From NCBI RefSeq assembly GCF_000418325.1, contig NC_021658.1, positions 6,373,501 through 6,437,500 on the forward strand: a stretch of DNA of 64,000 nt, in the 5' to 3' direction. The position numbers and the translations under genes were made by a program. The notes under the pieces are model-generated. The model was not told where the DNA came from. It saw only the letters and a program-made list of their open reading frames with translations, and searched no databases. Positions 45,518 through 54,061 of the stretch are shown piece by piece; within the stretch, counting starts at the first letter, position 1, and the number at the start of each line of letters is the position of its first letter. The stretch is from Sorangium cellulosum So0157-2. Its GTDB lineage: Bacteria; Myxococcota_A; Polyangia; Polyangiales; Polyangiaceae.

Positions 45518-47440
45518 TCACTTGCCCTCGCGGTAGGCGCGGATCGCGTTCACGATGGCGTCCGCCATCTTCTGCCGGAAATCGGCGGTGGCGAGGCGCG
45601 CCTCGTCGTCGGGGTTCGAGATGAACGAGGTCTCGAACAGCGCGGCCGGCATGTCGGCGCCCGCGAGGACGAAGAAGCCCGCGCCCTTGACGCCCTGGTC
45701 CTTCGTGTCGGGGTAGCGGGGCGACAGCGACGCGAGCGACGACCGCTGGAGGAGCTCGGCGAAGTGGCGCGAGCGGGCCGCCATGTCGCCGACGTTGAGG
45801 TTCGACAGGATCGCCGCCACCTCGCGGCGTGCCTCGGGATCGCCCGGGTCGGCGCCCTGCCCTCCCCTGGCGGCGCGGGCGGCGTTCTCGCGCGCCGCGA
45901 GCGCGGCCGACGTCGACTCCGCGTCGTGAGGCGCCGCGAGCGAGAAGGTCTGGACCCCGCGCGCGCGGCCGTTGTCGCTGGCGTTGCAGTGGATCGAGAC
46001 GAACAGGTCGGCGTGGAACGCGTTCGCGCGCGCGGTGCGGAGCTCGAGCGGGACGTAGACGTCGCTGTCCCGGGTGAGGAGCGTCTCGATCTTGAGCTCG
46101 CGCGCGAGGAGCGGGGCGACGCGGTGGGCGACGTCGAGCGTCACGTCCTTCTCCTTCAGCCCGGTGGGGCCGACCGCGCCGGTGTCGTTGCCGCCGTGCC
46201 CCGGGTCGATCGCGACGCGCCGGACCTCCCGCGCGCCGCCGGGCTTGGCCTCGTCGTCGCGCACCGGCGGGCGGGTGCTCACGTCGACGACGATCCGGAA
46301 CGGCTCGGGCAGGTAGAAGATCCGGCGGTACAGGTTGGCGGCGAGATCGAGGACGACGCGCGTGCCCTTCGGCTGCACGCCGACGCGCACGCGCCTGAGG
46401 ACGCCGCCGACCTCGATCTCCCGCGCGACGCCGCGCGACGTCGCCCGCGCGATGTCGACGAAGATGCGCGCGTCCTTGCCGGCGGTCTCGTCCGCCGGGA
46501 GCGTGCCGACATTGAACGTCGTCGGCGCGGAGAGCTCGATGACCACGCGCGCCCCCTTGTCCGAGCCGTGCCGCTCGATCGACGTGACCTTCACCGGGCC
46601 CGCGGGCGCCGCGGACGCCGGTGGAGCGACGACGAGATCGCCCGCGGCGTCGGCGATCGCCTGCACCGGCGCCGCGCTCGCCGGCGCGGCGGAGGCGCCC
46701 GGCGCGAGCGCGAGCGCGAGCGCGACGCCCTCGACGCGGTGCCCCTCCTGCTCCAGGGCGCGCAGCGCGTCCCCGCTGGGCCGGTAGGCGGCGGCCTGCG
46801 CCAGGGCGACCGCGATCGCGCCGAGGCACGGCGAGGGCGCGGGCGGCGCGCCGCCGGACGCGGGCGGCGAGAGGGCCGCGTAGCGCCGGGAGACCAGGTA
46901 GAGCTCGCGGTACGCGACGGCGGCGTCGCGGGCGAGCTCGCCGGCGAGCAGCGCGCGGCGGCGCTCGGCCTGGCACGCGCGCTCGAGGTGGGCCGGATCG
47001 GCCGAGGCGCGGAAGGCGGTCGCCGCGGCGCTGTACAGCTCCATCGCCTCGCGCGCGTCGGTGGCCGCCTGATCGAGGCGGAAGAGCCGCACGCGAAGGT
47101 CGGCGGCGAGCTCCGCGAGCGCGGCGGCCGGCGCCCCGGCCTCGGCCCGCGACGACGCGATGGCGACGGCGTCGGCGAGGGCGACCGTCTCGGCGCGGGG
47201 CGGGAGCAGCGCGCCCGGATCGAGCAGCGCGGCGGCGCGCTGCTCGTCGGAGACGGCGGCGGGAGCGGCGGGCGCGCCGCCGTCGGCGCCGCACCCGAGG
47301 GTGTGCGCGGCCACTGTAAAAAGCGTGATCGCCGAGAAGGCCAGGGCGCTACGATGCGGCTGCGCTGGGGTGGTGCGCCGTCGTTTCGCCAGAGCTGCCC
47401 CGCGCGCCGAGCGAACGGCGATACGTCCCGGAGGTTTCAC
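45518..47440 (-). CDS. N-acetylmuramoyl-L-alanine amidase (AmiC-like) with AMIN domain
   Basis: A 640-residue secreted lipoprotein-like enzyme (lipobox HTLGC near residue 49). An Ala-rich region and a helical repeat-like segment (about 60-230) precede an AMIN domain (about 275-375; VVIELSAPTTFNVG, IFVDIARA) and an Amidase_3 catalytic domain (about 395-635). Zinc ligands are seen in RVAIDPGHGGNDTGAVGP, LKEKDVTLDVA, FVSIHCNAS, and the catalytic Glu in ALFETSFISN. It cleaves the stem peptide from muramic acid during cell separation. Start is GTG 47440, back to back with the GTG of the opposite gene. Confidence 0.92.
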   Translation of the reverse strand: MKPPGRIAVRSARGAALAKRRRTTPAQPHRSALAFSAITLFTVAAHTLGCGADGGAPAAPAAVSDEQRAAALLDPGALLPPRAETVALADAVAIASSRAEAGAPAAALAELAADLRVRLFRLDQAATDAREAMELYSAAATAFRASADPAHLERACQAERRRALLAGELARDAAVAYRELYLVSRRYAALSPPASGGAPPAPSPCLGAIAVALAQAAAYRPSGDALRALEQEGHRVEGVALALALAPGASAAPASAAPVQAIADAAGDLVVAPPASAAPAGPVKVTSIERHGSDKGARVVIELSAPTTFNVGTLPADETAGKDARIFVDIARATSRGVAREIEVGGVLRRVRVGVQPKGTRVVLDLAANLYRRIFYLPEPFRIVVDVSTRPPVRDDEAKPGGAREVRRVAIDPGHGGNDTGAVGPTGLKEKDVTLDVAHRVAPLLARELKIETLLTRDSDVYVPLELRTARANAFHADLFVSIHCNASDNGRARGVQTFSLAAPHDAESTSAALAARENAARAARGGQGADPGDPEARREVAAILSNLNVGDMAARSRHFAELLQRSSLASLSPRYPDTKDQGVKGAGFFVLAGADMPAALFETSFISNPDDEARLATADFRQKMADAIVNAIRAYREGK

Positions 47441-47941
47441 GTGCCCGACCTCACGCCCACTTCATCCACAGAACCCCTCTACGCGGATCGTGCGTCGGGG
47501 GAGAGGTTTGCCGACGCGACGAGCATGGTCAACGCGTATCTGGCCCGGTACGCCGCGAGCGCTCGGGGCGGGGCCGGATCGCCGGGCGGCGCGGGCGCCA
47601 GCGCGCTCGACGAGACCGGGTACGCGCAGCTCCAGCACGGGAGCGCGACGATCGGCGTCAACGTGCTCGAGGCCCAGGGGGTCCTGATGGTCTTCTCTCC
47701 GATCATGGCCGTCCCCCTGACCGGGCGGGAGGCCTTCTACCGGCGCCTCCTGGAGCTCAGCTTCGTCGCCACCTCCGACGCGGCGTTCGCGATCGACAGG
47801 TCGCGCAACGAGGTGGTGGTGCGCTGCCTGCGGCGGCTCAGCGCGCTCGAGTACGAAGAGTTCGAGGATATCGTCACGACGGTGAGCCAGGTCGCCGACA
47901 CGTGGGACGACGCGCTGCTGCGCGAGGTGCGCGGCGGATGA
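47441..47941 (+). CDS. YbjN-like protein
   Basis: A 166-residue soluble protein. The C-terminal 100 residues (VNVLEAQGVLMVFSPIMAVP, FYRRLLELSFV, AFAIDRSRNEVVVRCLRRL) fit the YbjN fold, related to type III secretion chaperones. Start is GTG 47441, with GGAGG 6 bp upstream; ATG 47525 is an alternative that would keep the fold. It is immediately divergent from the amidase gene, the two start codons being adjacent. Function unknown; family members are tied to stress and motility regulation. Confidence 0.75.
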   Translation: MPDLTPTSSTEPLYADRASGERFADATSMVNAYLARYAASARGGAGSPGGAGASALDETGYAQLQHGSATIGVNVLEAQGVLMVFSPIMAVPLTGREAFYRRLLELSFVATSDAAFAIDRSRNEVVVRCLRRLSALEYEEFEDIVTTVSQVADTWDDALLREVRGG

Positions 47942-48068
47942 GCGGGTCGAGGCGACTCCCGGGGCGTCGGGCGGCGCGCGCCCCCGCCGCCGCGCGCCGG
48001 GAGGGCGACCCGCGGATCCGTCGCGAGATTGCGGTGCGGCAGACGCGGGTGATAAGTTCCTCACCGCG

Positions 48069-49436
48069 ATGACTGCGGGGGAGCGACCGACGACCGCGGA
48101 ACCTGGTGAGCGCTCCCTCTCTGCGGAGGAAGCGGATCGGATCGCGGCGTCGATCCGGCCCTCCTGGGAGGGGTTCGACGAGCTGTCGGGCGCCCGAGGC
48201 GACGAGCGCGGCAGCGCCCCCGGTGTCCGAGGCGACGAGCGCGGCAGCGCCCCCGGCGCCCCGGCCGCGAAGCCGCCGGAGGCCGCGGCGGCGCCCCTCG
48301 TCGGTGCGCCGGCCGCGAAGCCGCCGGGGGCCGCGGCGCCCCCGGTCGATGCGCCGGCCGCGGGGCGTGAGCCGGCGATGGCCGCCTTCTCTGCCGCGCC
48401 GATCGCGCCCGCGGCGCGCGTGCTGGAAGCGCCGCCGGCCGGCGCCTCCGGCGTATCCGACACCGTGATCGAGGGGGTCCCGACCATCGCCGTCGGCGAC
48501 GACGCGCAGGGGGCGCCGGTCGCGGAGGCCACGCCCAAGGCTGCGGCGGGCGCTCCCGATGCCGGCGCGCAGGACAGCCCCGCGCCTCGACCGCTCGCGG
48601 ATGCCCAGACGAGCGGCGGCGCTGCCGGCGCCAGCGCCGGCGCTCCGGAGGGCGGCGCGGCGAAGCCAAGCCAGTACCTCGCGCCCGCCGGAAAGACGCG
48701 CGTGGGCGTCGGCGAGCCGGACGCGGCGGACGACATGCCGGCGGCCGAGCTCGGCGGCGAGGCCGGCGCGCGGGCCGCTGAACCGGGGCGCCCGGAGCCG
48801 GCCCCCTCCCCTGCGCGCGAGCAGGAGCCGCCGTCCGCGCGGCCTGCGCGCACCCGCTCTCGCGCATCGCGCTCGGCGCCGGAGGGCGCCGGTTCGGTGG
48901 CCGCGTCGGCCGTGCGCACGGAAGACCACGATCCCATCGAGCTCCCGGTCTCCACGCCGAACAAGGCGGCGCTGCGGATCATCATCGCCCTCGTCGGCGC
49001 GGTCTTCCTCTTCTTCGTCGTCCGCGCCCTGCGTCACGACGACGCCGGCGCCGATCCCACGCCGCCCGCGGCGGAGGCGCCGTCCGCGGCGGAGGCGCCG
49101 CCCGCGGTGACGGCGGCACCTCCCGCCGTCACCGCGCAGGCGGCCGACGGCCCTTCGCCCGCTGCCACGGACGTCGGCGTTGCGCCGGCGCCGAGCGCCT
49201 CAGCGCCGGCGAGCCCTCCGGCCTCCGCGGCGGCGACATCTCCCTCCGCGCCGCCGTCCTCCTCTGCGCCGCCCGCCGCCGCGCCGCCCACCGCCGCCGC
49301 GCCGCCGGCGACGCCGGCGACGCCGGCGACCGAGCCCAAGACAGCTCCGGCACCGAAGAAGCCTGTGCCGGCGCAGCGCGGGACCACGACCGGGGGCAAC
49401 AAGGGCGGAGGCATCATCCGCGATGCCCCCTTCTGA
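48069..49436 (+). CDS. Low-complexity membrane protein (Ala/Pro-rich)
   Basis: A 455-residue protein with one transmembrane helix at about residues 303-322 (IIIALVGAVFLFFVV), Ala/Pro/Gly-rich on both sides. A 33-bp duplication at 48195-48256 encodes the GDERGSAPG repeat. The tail is Lys/Thr/Gly-rich (KTAPAPKKPVPAQ). No enzymatic motif is present. It could span the envelope or act as a linker. Similar proteins are common in Sorangium-type genomes. Confidence 0.7.
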   Translation: MTAGERPTTAEPGERSLSAEEADRIAASIRPSWEGFDELSGARGDERGSAPGVRGDERGSAPGAPAAKPPEAAAAPLVGAPAAKPPGAAAPPVDAPAAGREPAMAAFSAAPIAPAARVLEAPPAGASGVSDTVIEGVPTIAVGDDAQGAPVAEATPKAAAGAPDAGAQDSPAPRPLADAQTSGGAAGASAGAPEGGAAKPSQYLAPAGKTRVGVGEPDAADDMPAAELGGEAGARAAEPGRPEPAPSPAREQEPPSARPARTRSRASRSAPEGAGSVAASAVRTEDHDPIELPVSTPNKAALRIIIALVGAVFLFFVVRALRHDDAGADPTPPAAEAPSAAEAPPAVTAAPPAVTAQAADGPSPAATDVGVAPAPSASAPASPPASAAATSPSAPPSSSAPPAAAPPTAAAPPATPATPATEPKTAPAPKKPVPAQRGTTTGGNKGGGIIRDAPF

Positions 49437-49529
49437 AGCGCCCCGCTTTCCGCCTCGGCAGCGAGGCTTGCTGCAGTCGTTAGTCACCTACCGCGGACGC
49501 CGACGAGGCGAAGCCCGACCTGAGGAGCC

Positions 49530-50969
49530 ATGAAAACACGCGCCTGCGCCCCCGTTCTCCTGCTCTCGCTCATCGCTCCTGCTGTGCTCACCGAGGCCGG
49601 GCTCCCCTCCTCTCTTCTCGGCGAGCCGCTCTGCTTCGCGCAGTCGTCCGATCCCGTCACCGAGGTCGCGCGCCAGCGCTACGAGGACGGCGTCAAGGCG
49701 TATGACGCCGGCCGGTTCGAGGATGCGCGTACGGCGTTTCTTCAGGTCTATGCGCTCAAGCGGCACCCGGCCGTGCTGCTCAACCTCGGGCAGAGCGAGC
49801 TTCGCTCCAATCACCTGGAGGACGCCGGCAAGCACCTCCAGCAGTTCCTGCGCGAGCACACCACCGCGACCCCGGACCAGCGCGCCGCCGCCGAGAAGGC
49901 GCTCGCCGACGTGAAGCGGCGGACCGGCTTCATCATCGTGACGGCCGACGCGAACGGCGCGGACATCAGCGTCGATGGCGTCCTCGTCGGCAAGGCGCCC
50001 CTGCTCGATCCGGTGTTCGTGCCCCCCGGCAAGCACACCTTGTTCGCGACCTACCAGGACCGCTCGGCGACGGTCCAGGTGGACGCGAAGGTCGGGACGG
50101 CCACGCCGGCGACGCTCACCCTGGGAACGACCGGCGCGCCCGCCGCCACCGCGCCGACGCCCGCGCCGGGGGCGCTGCCGACCACGCCGACCCCGGGCGC
50201 GCAAGCCGGGGCCACGCCGCCGGGCGCCGCGCAGCCGGCCCCCGGCTCGCCGACGCCGGGCGCGACGACCCCGGGCGTGCCGGCGCCCGGCGCGACGGCG
50301 CCCGGCGCAGCGGCCCCCGGCGCGACCGCACCCGGCGCAGCGGCTCCCGGCGCGACGGCGCCCGGCGCAGCGGCCCCCGGCGCGACGGCGCCGGGCGCTC
50401 CGGCGGCGGCGGCGACGGGCTCCGGCGGGCTCAGCGTCTCGACGAGCGGCACGCTGGGCACGATGGGCCCGGACCAGACCTCCGGCGGTCGCGAGCCGTT
50501 CTTCCACTGGTATGCGCGCAAGCCGCTCGCCTGGGTGGGGACCGGCGTCGCGGGCGTAGGTCTGGTCATGGGGATCGTCGGCTCGGCGATCGTCGTCAAC
50601 GCGCGCGGCAACGCCGACGAGGTCGGGCAGACGATCGAGGCGTACGTCGCGAGCCACGAGAGCACGATCCCCGCAAACCGCAGGTCGCAGCCGTGCGGCG
50701 CGCGCGAGGATCCCTCGGGCGACCTCCCCGGCTTCCAGACCGCGTGCGGGACCCTCCGGGATGAGCTCGACCGCTACGACGGCGCGCTCCCCTGGGCGAT
50801 CACCGGGTGGGTCCTCCTCGGCGTCGGGGTCGTGGGCACCGCGACGTACGCGATGATCGATGGGTACCCCCAGAAGCAGCAGACCGCGTCGGGCGGCCCG
50901 CGCATCACCGCGATCGCGCCGTTCGTGGGGCCCGGTGAGGCGGTCCTCGGCGTCGCGGGCACCTTCTAG
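49530..50969 (+). CDS. Secreted TPR/PEGA-like membrane protein with APG repeats
   Basis: A 479-residue protein. A signal peptide (about 1-38) precedes a TPR-like region (about 48-130; YEDGVKAYDAGRFEDARTAF, LLNLGQSELR), then a PEGA-like beta domain (about 140-185; ADISVDGVLVGKAPL, VPPGKHTL). A Pro/Gly/Ala/Thr linker (about 200-295) is made of 10-residue repeats (GATAPGAAAP), followed by two transmembrane helices (about 335-355 and 420-445). It is likely an inner-membrane protein with periplasmic TPR/PEGA domains, of the kind found near kinases in myxobacteria. PEGA domains are thought to bind surface or wall ligands. Confidence 0.78.
   Translation: MKTRACAPVLLLSLIAPAVLTEAGLPSSLLGEPLCFAQSSDPVTEVARQRYEDGVKAYDAGRFEDARTAFLQVYALKRHPAVLLNLGQSELRSNHLEDAGKHLQQFLREHTTATPDQRAAAEKALADVKRRTGFIIVTADANGADISVDGVLVGKAPLLDPVFVPPGKHTLFATYQDRSATVQVDAKVGTATPATLTLGTTGAPAATAPTPAPGALPTTPTPGAQAGATPPGAAQPAPGSPTPGATTPGVPAPGATAPGAAAPGATAPGAAAPGATAPGAAAPGATAPGAPAAAATGSGGLSVSTSGTLGTMGPDQTSGGREPFFHWYARKPLAWVGTGVAGVGLVMGIVGSAIVVNARGNADEVGQTIEAYVASHESTIPANRRSQPCGAREDPSGDLPGFQTACGTLRDELDRYDGALPWAITGWVLLGVGVVGTATYAMIDGYPQKQQTASGGPRITAIAPFVGPGEAVLGVAGTF
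50289..50402 (+). repeat. 30-bp in-frame tandem repeat (GATAPGAAAP)
   Basis: About 3.8 copies of a 30-bp unit begin at 50289, 50319, 50349 and 50379, encoding the 10-residue linker repeat of the TPR/PEGA protein. Copies differ by one or two bases. The in-frame length allows copy-number change without frameshift. Confidence 0.9.
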
Positions 50970-51190
50970 GCGCCGACGTTCTCCGGCGCGGCGATCACAT
51001 CCCCCTGCCGCGCCGCGAGCTCGCGGGCGCGCCCGAGCGACACGGACGCGCGCTCGCCTCGACGGCTCCGCGCCCGGCGGGGGAGTTCGCCCTCGGCGGG
51101 GATGGATCGTCGATACCGCTCCGCCCTCGCCTCGGCAGGAGGCATCGAGGCACGGATCGTCGCCGCTGCCCTCGCCAGCGCGGCGGCCTG

Positions 51191-51781
51191 CTACTTCGCC
51201 CAGAGCACCGAGAGGTCGAGCTCGATGGCATCGAAGGGCTCGACGCGGACGCGCGCGGCGTCGCGGTGGGTCGCGACAGGGGTCCATGCGCGCCCGGACG
51301 CGAGCGAGAAGACCTCGAGCGTGCGCGCGATCGGGTCGACCAGCCACGCGTACCGCACGCCCTCGCGCGCATAGATCGGCGTCTTCTCGTCGCGGTCGAC
51401 GTCCTCCGTCGAAGGGCTCAGCACCTCGCAGATCCAGTCCGGGGCGAGCTCGAAGTAGGCTGTATCGGGCAGCTCCGGCATGCGCTCGACGCGCCAGCCC
51501 GCGAGATCGGGCACAAGCGCGTCGATTTCGCCGGGCGCGTTCGGATCGGGGAAGTGGAGCTCGGGCTCGTCCAGGAGGTGCCAGCCGCCGGGTCCGCCCT
51601 CGCCCAGATCGAAGGGGCCGGACAGCTTACCCCCGAGCCTGGACGACGCCCGTGCATGTCGCGGTGCGGGCCTGGGGAACACGTGCAGGGTGCCGCGAAC
51701 GAGCTCCGCCACCTTGTTCGGCGGGACCGCTTCGAGGTCGGCGTACGTGGCGCGGCGCTGCTTCTCGGCGGGCTGGCCCAT
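51191..51781 (-). CDS. Uma2 family (DUF820) endonuclease-like protein
   Basis: A 196-residue protein of the Uma2 family, PD-(D/E)XK nuclease-fold proteins of unknown function common in cyanobacteria and myxobacteria. ATYADLEAVPPNKVAELVRG at the N-terminus, ALVPDLAGWRVER and WICEVLSPSTEDVDRDEKTPIYAREGVRYAWLVDP are the diagnostic blocks (Asp in VPDLAGW and Glu in CEVLSPST are the presumed metal ligands, and Lys in DEKTPIY). ATG 51781 is the start. It is convergent with the TPR/PEGA gene. Uma2 genes are typical of variable genome regions. Confidence 0.88.
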   Translation of the reverse strand: MGQPAEKQRRATYADLEAVPPNKVAELVRGTLHVFPRPAPRHARASSRLGGKLSGPFDLGEGGPGGWHLLDEPELHFPDPNAPGEIDALVPDLAGWRVERMPELPDTAYFELAPDWICEVLSPSTEDVDRDEKTPIYAREGVRYAWLVDPIARTLEVFSLASGRAWTPVATHRDAARVRVEPFDAIELDLSVLWAK

Positions 51782-52022
51782 GGGCCAAGCCTGCCCGGGG
51801 ACGCGTGGCAAGACAAGGCGGTGAGGAGCAGGCTGGAGCGGCGCGCTGGGGCCAGGCCGCTCATCGGCGCATGGCGACGCAGGCAACCTCCACGCTCACC
51901 CGTTCAGGTGGTGGTGGGCGCGCTATGAAGATGCACCGCTGGGTTGAGCGGCATGCCGCGTGATCATGTGAAAAGGCTTATCGGACAGTCCGCCAGGGCG
52001 CGCTGCGGCCCGCGATGGCCAC

Positions 52023-52649
52023 CTACTCCAGGACGGCGGCGTAGCGCCCGCTGGGCGTGACGATGACGTGGGCCTGGAGCGGGACGTTCAGCGCGTAGGA
52101 GAGCTCTCGCAGCTCCTGGGTCATCGCCTGGTCCACCTCCGTCGGCGTCGGATCGCCGCTCGGGTGGTTGTGGGCCAGGACGAAGCCGAGGGCTGCCATG
52201 TCGAGCGCCGCGCGCAGGATGGCTGCGCAGCCCACGTAGAGCCCGTCGGCGCCGCCGCGGGCGAGCATGCGCGTCTCGCGCACGCGGCCGTGGCTGTCGA
52301 GCGCCGCGATCCACATCTCCTCGTGGACGAGCGACGCGAGCATCGGGACGAAGTAACGCGCCACGCGGGCGGCGTCGGTGAGACGCGCGCCTCGACGAGC
52401 CCGCGCGGCGTGGTAGCGGCGGCCGAGCTCGAAGGCAGCGGCGAGCCGGGTCGCGTCGGGGAGCGCGAGCTGGGCGCGCTCGGCGAGCGCCGCCGGAGAG
52501 AGGCGACCGAGGGACGGGAGGGCGGCCGTGCCGAGGATGCGCGGCGCCACACCCGGTATGCCGAGCACCATCTCGATCAAGCTGGCCTCGGTCGCGGTCG
52601 GGATCTCGACCGGCGTCTCGGCGGGGGCGCCGAGGGGAGCGCTGCTCAT
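52023..52649 (-). CDS. RadC-like JAB-domain protein
   Basis: A 208-residue protein of the RadC/UPF0758 family. The C-terminal JAB/MPN domain shows VLAHNHPSGDPTPTEVD with HxH at 160/162, Ser164 and Asp173, the JAMM zinc set, plus Glu111 upstream. The N-terminal half is helical (LPDATRLAAAFELGRRY). ATG 52649 overlaps the stop of the sigma-factor gene (ATGA) and has GGAGG 8 bp upstream. RadC-like proteins often travel on mobile elements and are unlikely to be true DNA-repair proteins. Confidence 0.88.
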   Translation of the reverse strand: MSSAPLGAPAETPVEIPTATEASLIEMVLGIPGVAPRILGTAALPSLGRLSPAALAERAQLALPDATRLAAAFELGRRYHAARARRGARLTDAARVARYFVPMLASLVHEEMWIAALDSHGRVRETRMLARGGADGLYVGCAAILRAALDMAALGFVLAHNHPSGDPTPTEVDQAMTQELRELSYALNVPLQAHVIVTPSGRYAAVLE

Positions 52650-53279
52650 CGGGACCACCTCCGCCGGCGGGTGAGCGCTCGCGCGAAGAGGCGCCGCGCC
52701 AGGCGGAGCCGCGTGGCTACCGTCGGCCTCGGGATCGCGAGCGCCGCCGCGATCTCGCGCATCGTGAGGCCGGTGGCGGTGAGCGCCAGGACGTCGCGAA
52801 GCTCCGCGCGAAGATGGTGGAAGGCACGGAGCAGCCCGCGCGCCACGAGGCGCTGCTCCGGAGAGCGCACGGCGAACGCCGCGAGCCGGTGCGGCTCGAC
52901 CGCGGGCACCTCATGCCGGCGGTACGCCTTGTCGCGGTGGTGCGACGCCTGCCGCGAGGCGACCGCGGCGAGCCAGGCGCGCAGGGCGTCGTGCGGCGGC
53001 TGATCGGGGGACGGCCGGAAGCGGCCGGCGCGCATGCTGCGCCAGGCGCCGAGCACGGTCTCCTGCGCGACGTCGTCGAGATCCGCGGCACGGACGCCGC
53101 GGGCGCGCAGCGTGCTCCGGATGGCCGCGCGGTGCTCGAGGAGCGCGGCGGCTTCGAGGTAGACGGCCGGGTGAGATGGCCGGTGATGGGGCTCGGGCCG
53201 GCGGGCGAGCCGGCCGCGAGCGGCGGGAGGACGGATCGATCTCTTGGCCCTCTTCAGGGCGCGGACGTACTGTTTTCAT
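52646..53279 (-). CDS. ECF-type sigma factor, reading frame broken by one base after codon 2
   Basis: The uninterrupted part (GTG 53056 to 52646) encodes a region-4 helix-turn-helix (RDVLALTATGLTMREIAAALAIPRPTVATRLRLARRLF). The same frame upstream is open to about 53274 and encodes region 2 (LLEHRAAIRSTLRARGVRAADLDDVAQETVLGAWRSM), but has no ATG, GTG or TTG. The ATG at 53279, with GAGG before it, is in another frame; it is followed by four A (53276-53273). If there were three, translation would run M-K-Q-Y-V-R into region 2 to give a normal 210-residue sigma factor. The stop overlaps radC (ATGA). Slippage, inactivation or a sequence error are all possible. Confidence 0.75.
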
Positions 53280-53442
53280 GTCGGACCTCGTCTCGCGGGG
53301 TTCGGCCACGCTGCCCGGACGGTTGCAGCCGTCGCGGGCAGCACTTGCTTGCGGGGAGCTTAGGTGGTGCAGAGGGGCGCAGCAATGCAAATGCGATCCA
53401 TTCCGCGTTATTCAAGATCGCACAAGAGGCGACGCCTTCGCG

Positions 53443-53724
53443 ATGACTGATCCTCGGCTGGAGGAAGTGCTCCGCTACATCGGGGCCAACGTCCGCCGCA
53501 TCCGCATCAAGCGCGGCATGACGCAGCAGGAGCTCGCCGACGCAGCCGGGGTCGCCCTCCGCTTCCTCCAAGAGATCGAGCGCGCCAAGAGCAACATCGG
53601 AGTGGGTGTCCTTGTAAAGCTCGCCGACGTGCTCGGCGTCCGGCCTGGGGTGCTGTTCCGCCAGCGGGAACTACCGCCGGTGAAGCGGGGCAGGCCGCGC
53701 AAGGCACGACTCCGCGCGCAGTGA
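53443..53724 (+). CDS. XRE-family regulator with AT-hook-like tail
   Basis: A 93-residue DNA-binding protein. The XRE helix-turn-helix (about residues 12-70; NVRRIRIKRGMTQQELADAAGV, LQEIERAKSNIGVGVLVKLADVLGV) is standard. The tail PPVKRGRPRKARLRAQ contains RGRP (82-85) with flanking basics, as in AT-hooks that bind the minor groove of AT-rich DNA. It is divergent from the sigma factor, with about 160 bp between. Small XRE proteins like this often regulate neighbouring mobile or accessory genes. Confidence 0.88.
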   Translation: MTDPRLEEVLRYIGANVRRIRIKRGMTQQELADAAGVALRFLQEIERAKSNIGVGVLVKLADVLGVRPGVLFRQRELPPVKRGRPRKARLRAQ

Positions 53725-53736
53725 TCCCGAGCGCTG

Positions 53737-53965
53737 GGCAAGCGCTTCGAGGCGGCCGCCCGCGGCGCCGGGTATCCGGCGCAGGCCGGCGGCCGCGCGC
53801 CACCACCCTCCAGCGACGACGGCGCGATCGCCGTCCGGATACCCGAGCACGCGAAGAAGAAGCTCGACGCCTATCTCGAGTGCGGCTGCTCTGCCGCGGC
53901 TTCGCGCGGCTCCGGTGCGAGAGTTGCGACGGGGCCATCTTCCCTCGATCCTGTGACGTCGCACC
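53737..53965 (+). pseudogene. IS91/IS801-type transposase zinc-domain fragment, frameshifted
   Basis: In one frame (to about 53885) the text ends KKLDAYLECG, and one base later in the next frame it continues LLCRGFARLRCESC, then IFPRSC. Together this resembles the N-terminal zinc-binding part of IS91-type transposases (LxCGxLxxGFARxRCxxC). The join needs a +1 shift. No later catalytic part is found, as the PD-(D/E)XK-like gene follows from 54062. It is a decayed and truncated remnant. Confidence 0.55.
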
Positions 53966-54061
53966 GTGCGTGCGAGCAATAGCGGCGGCTCGCGCTGCGG
54001 ACCGCCGCGCAAGCCGTCCACTTCGGTTGACCTGTGTTCGCCGCCAGGTAGCCTCGCCGTC

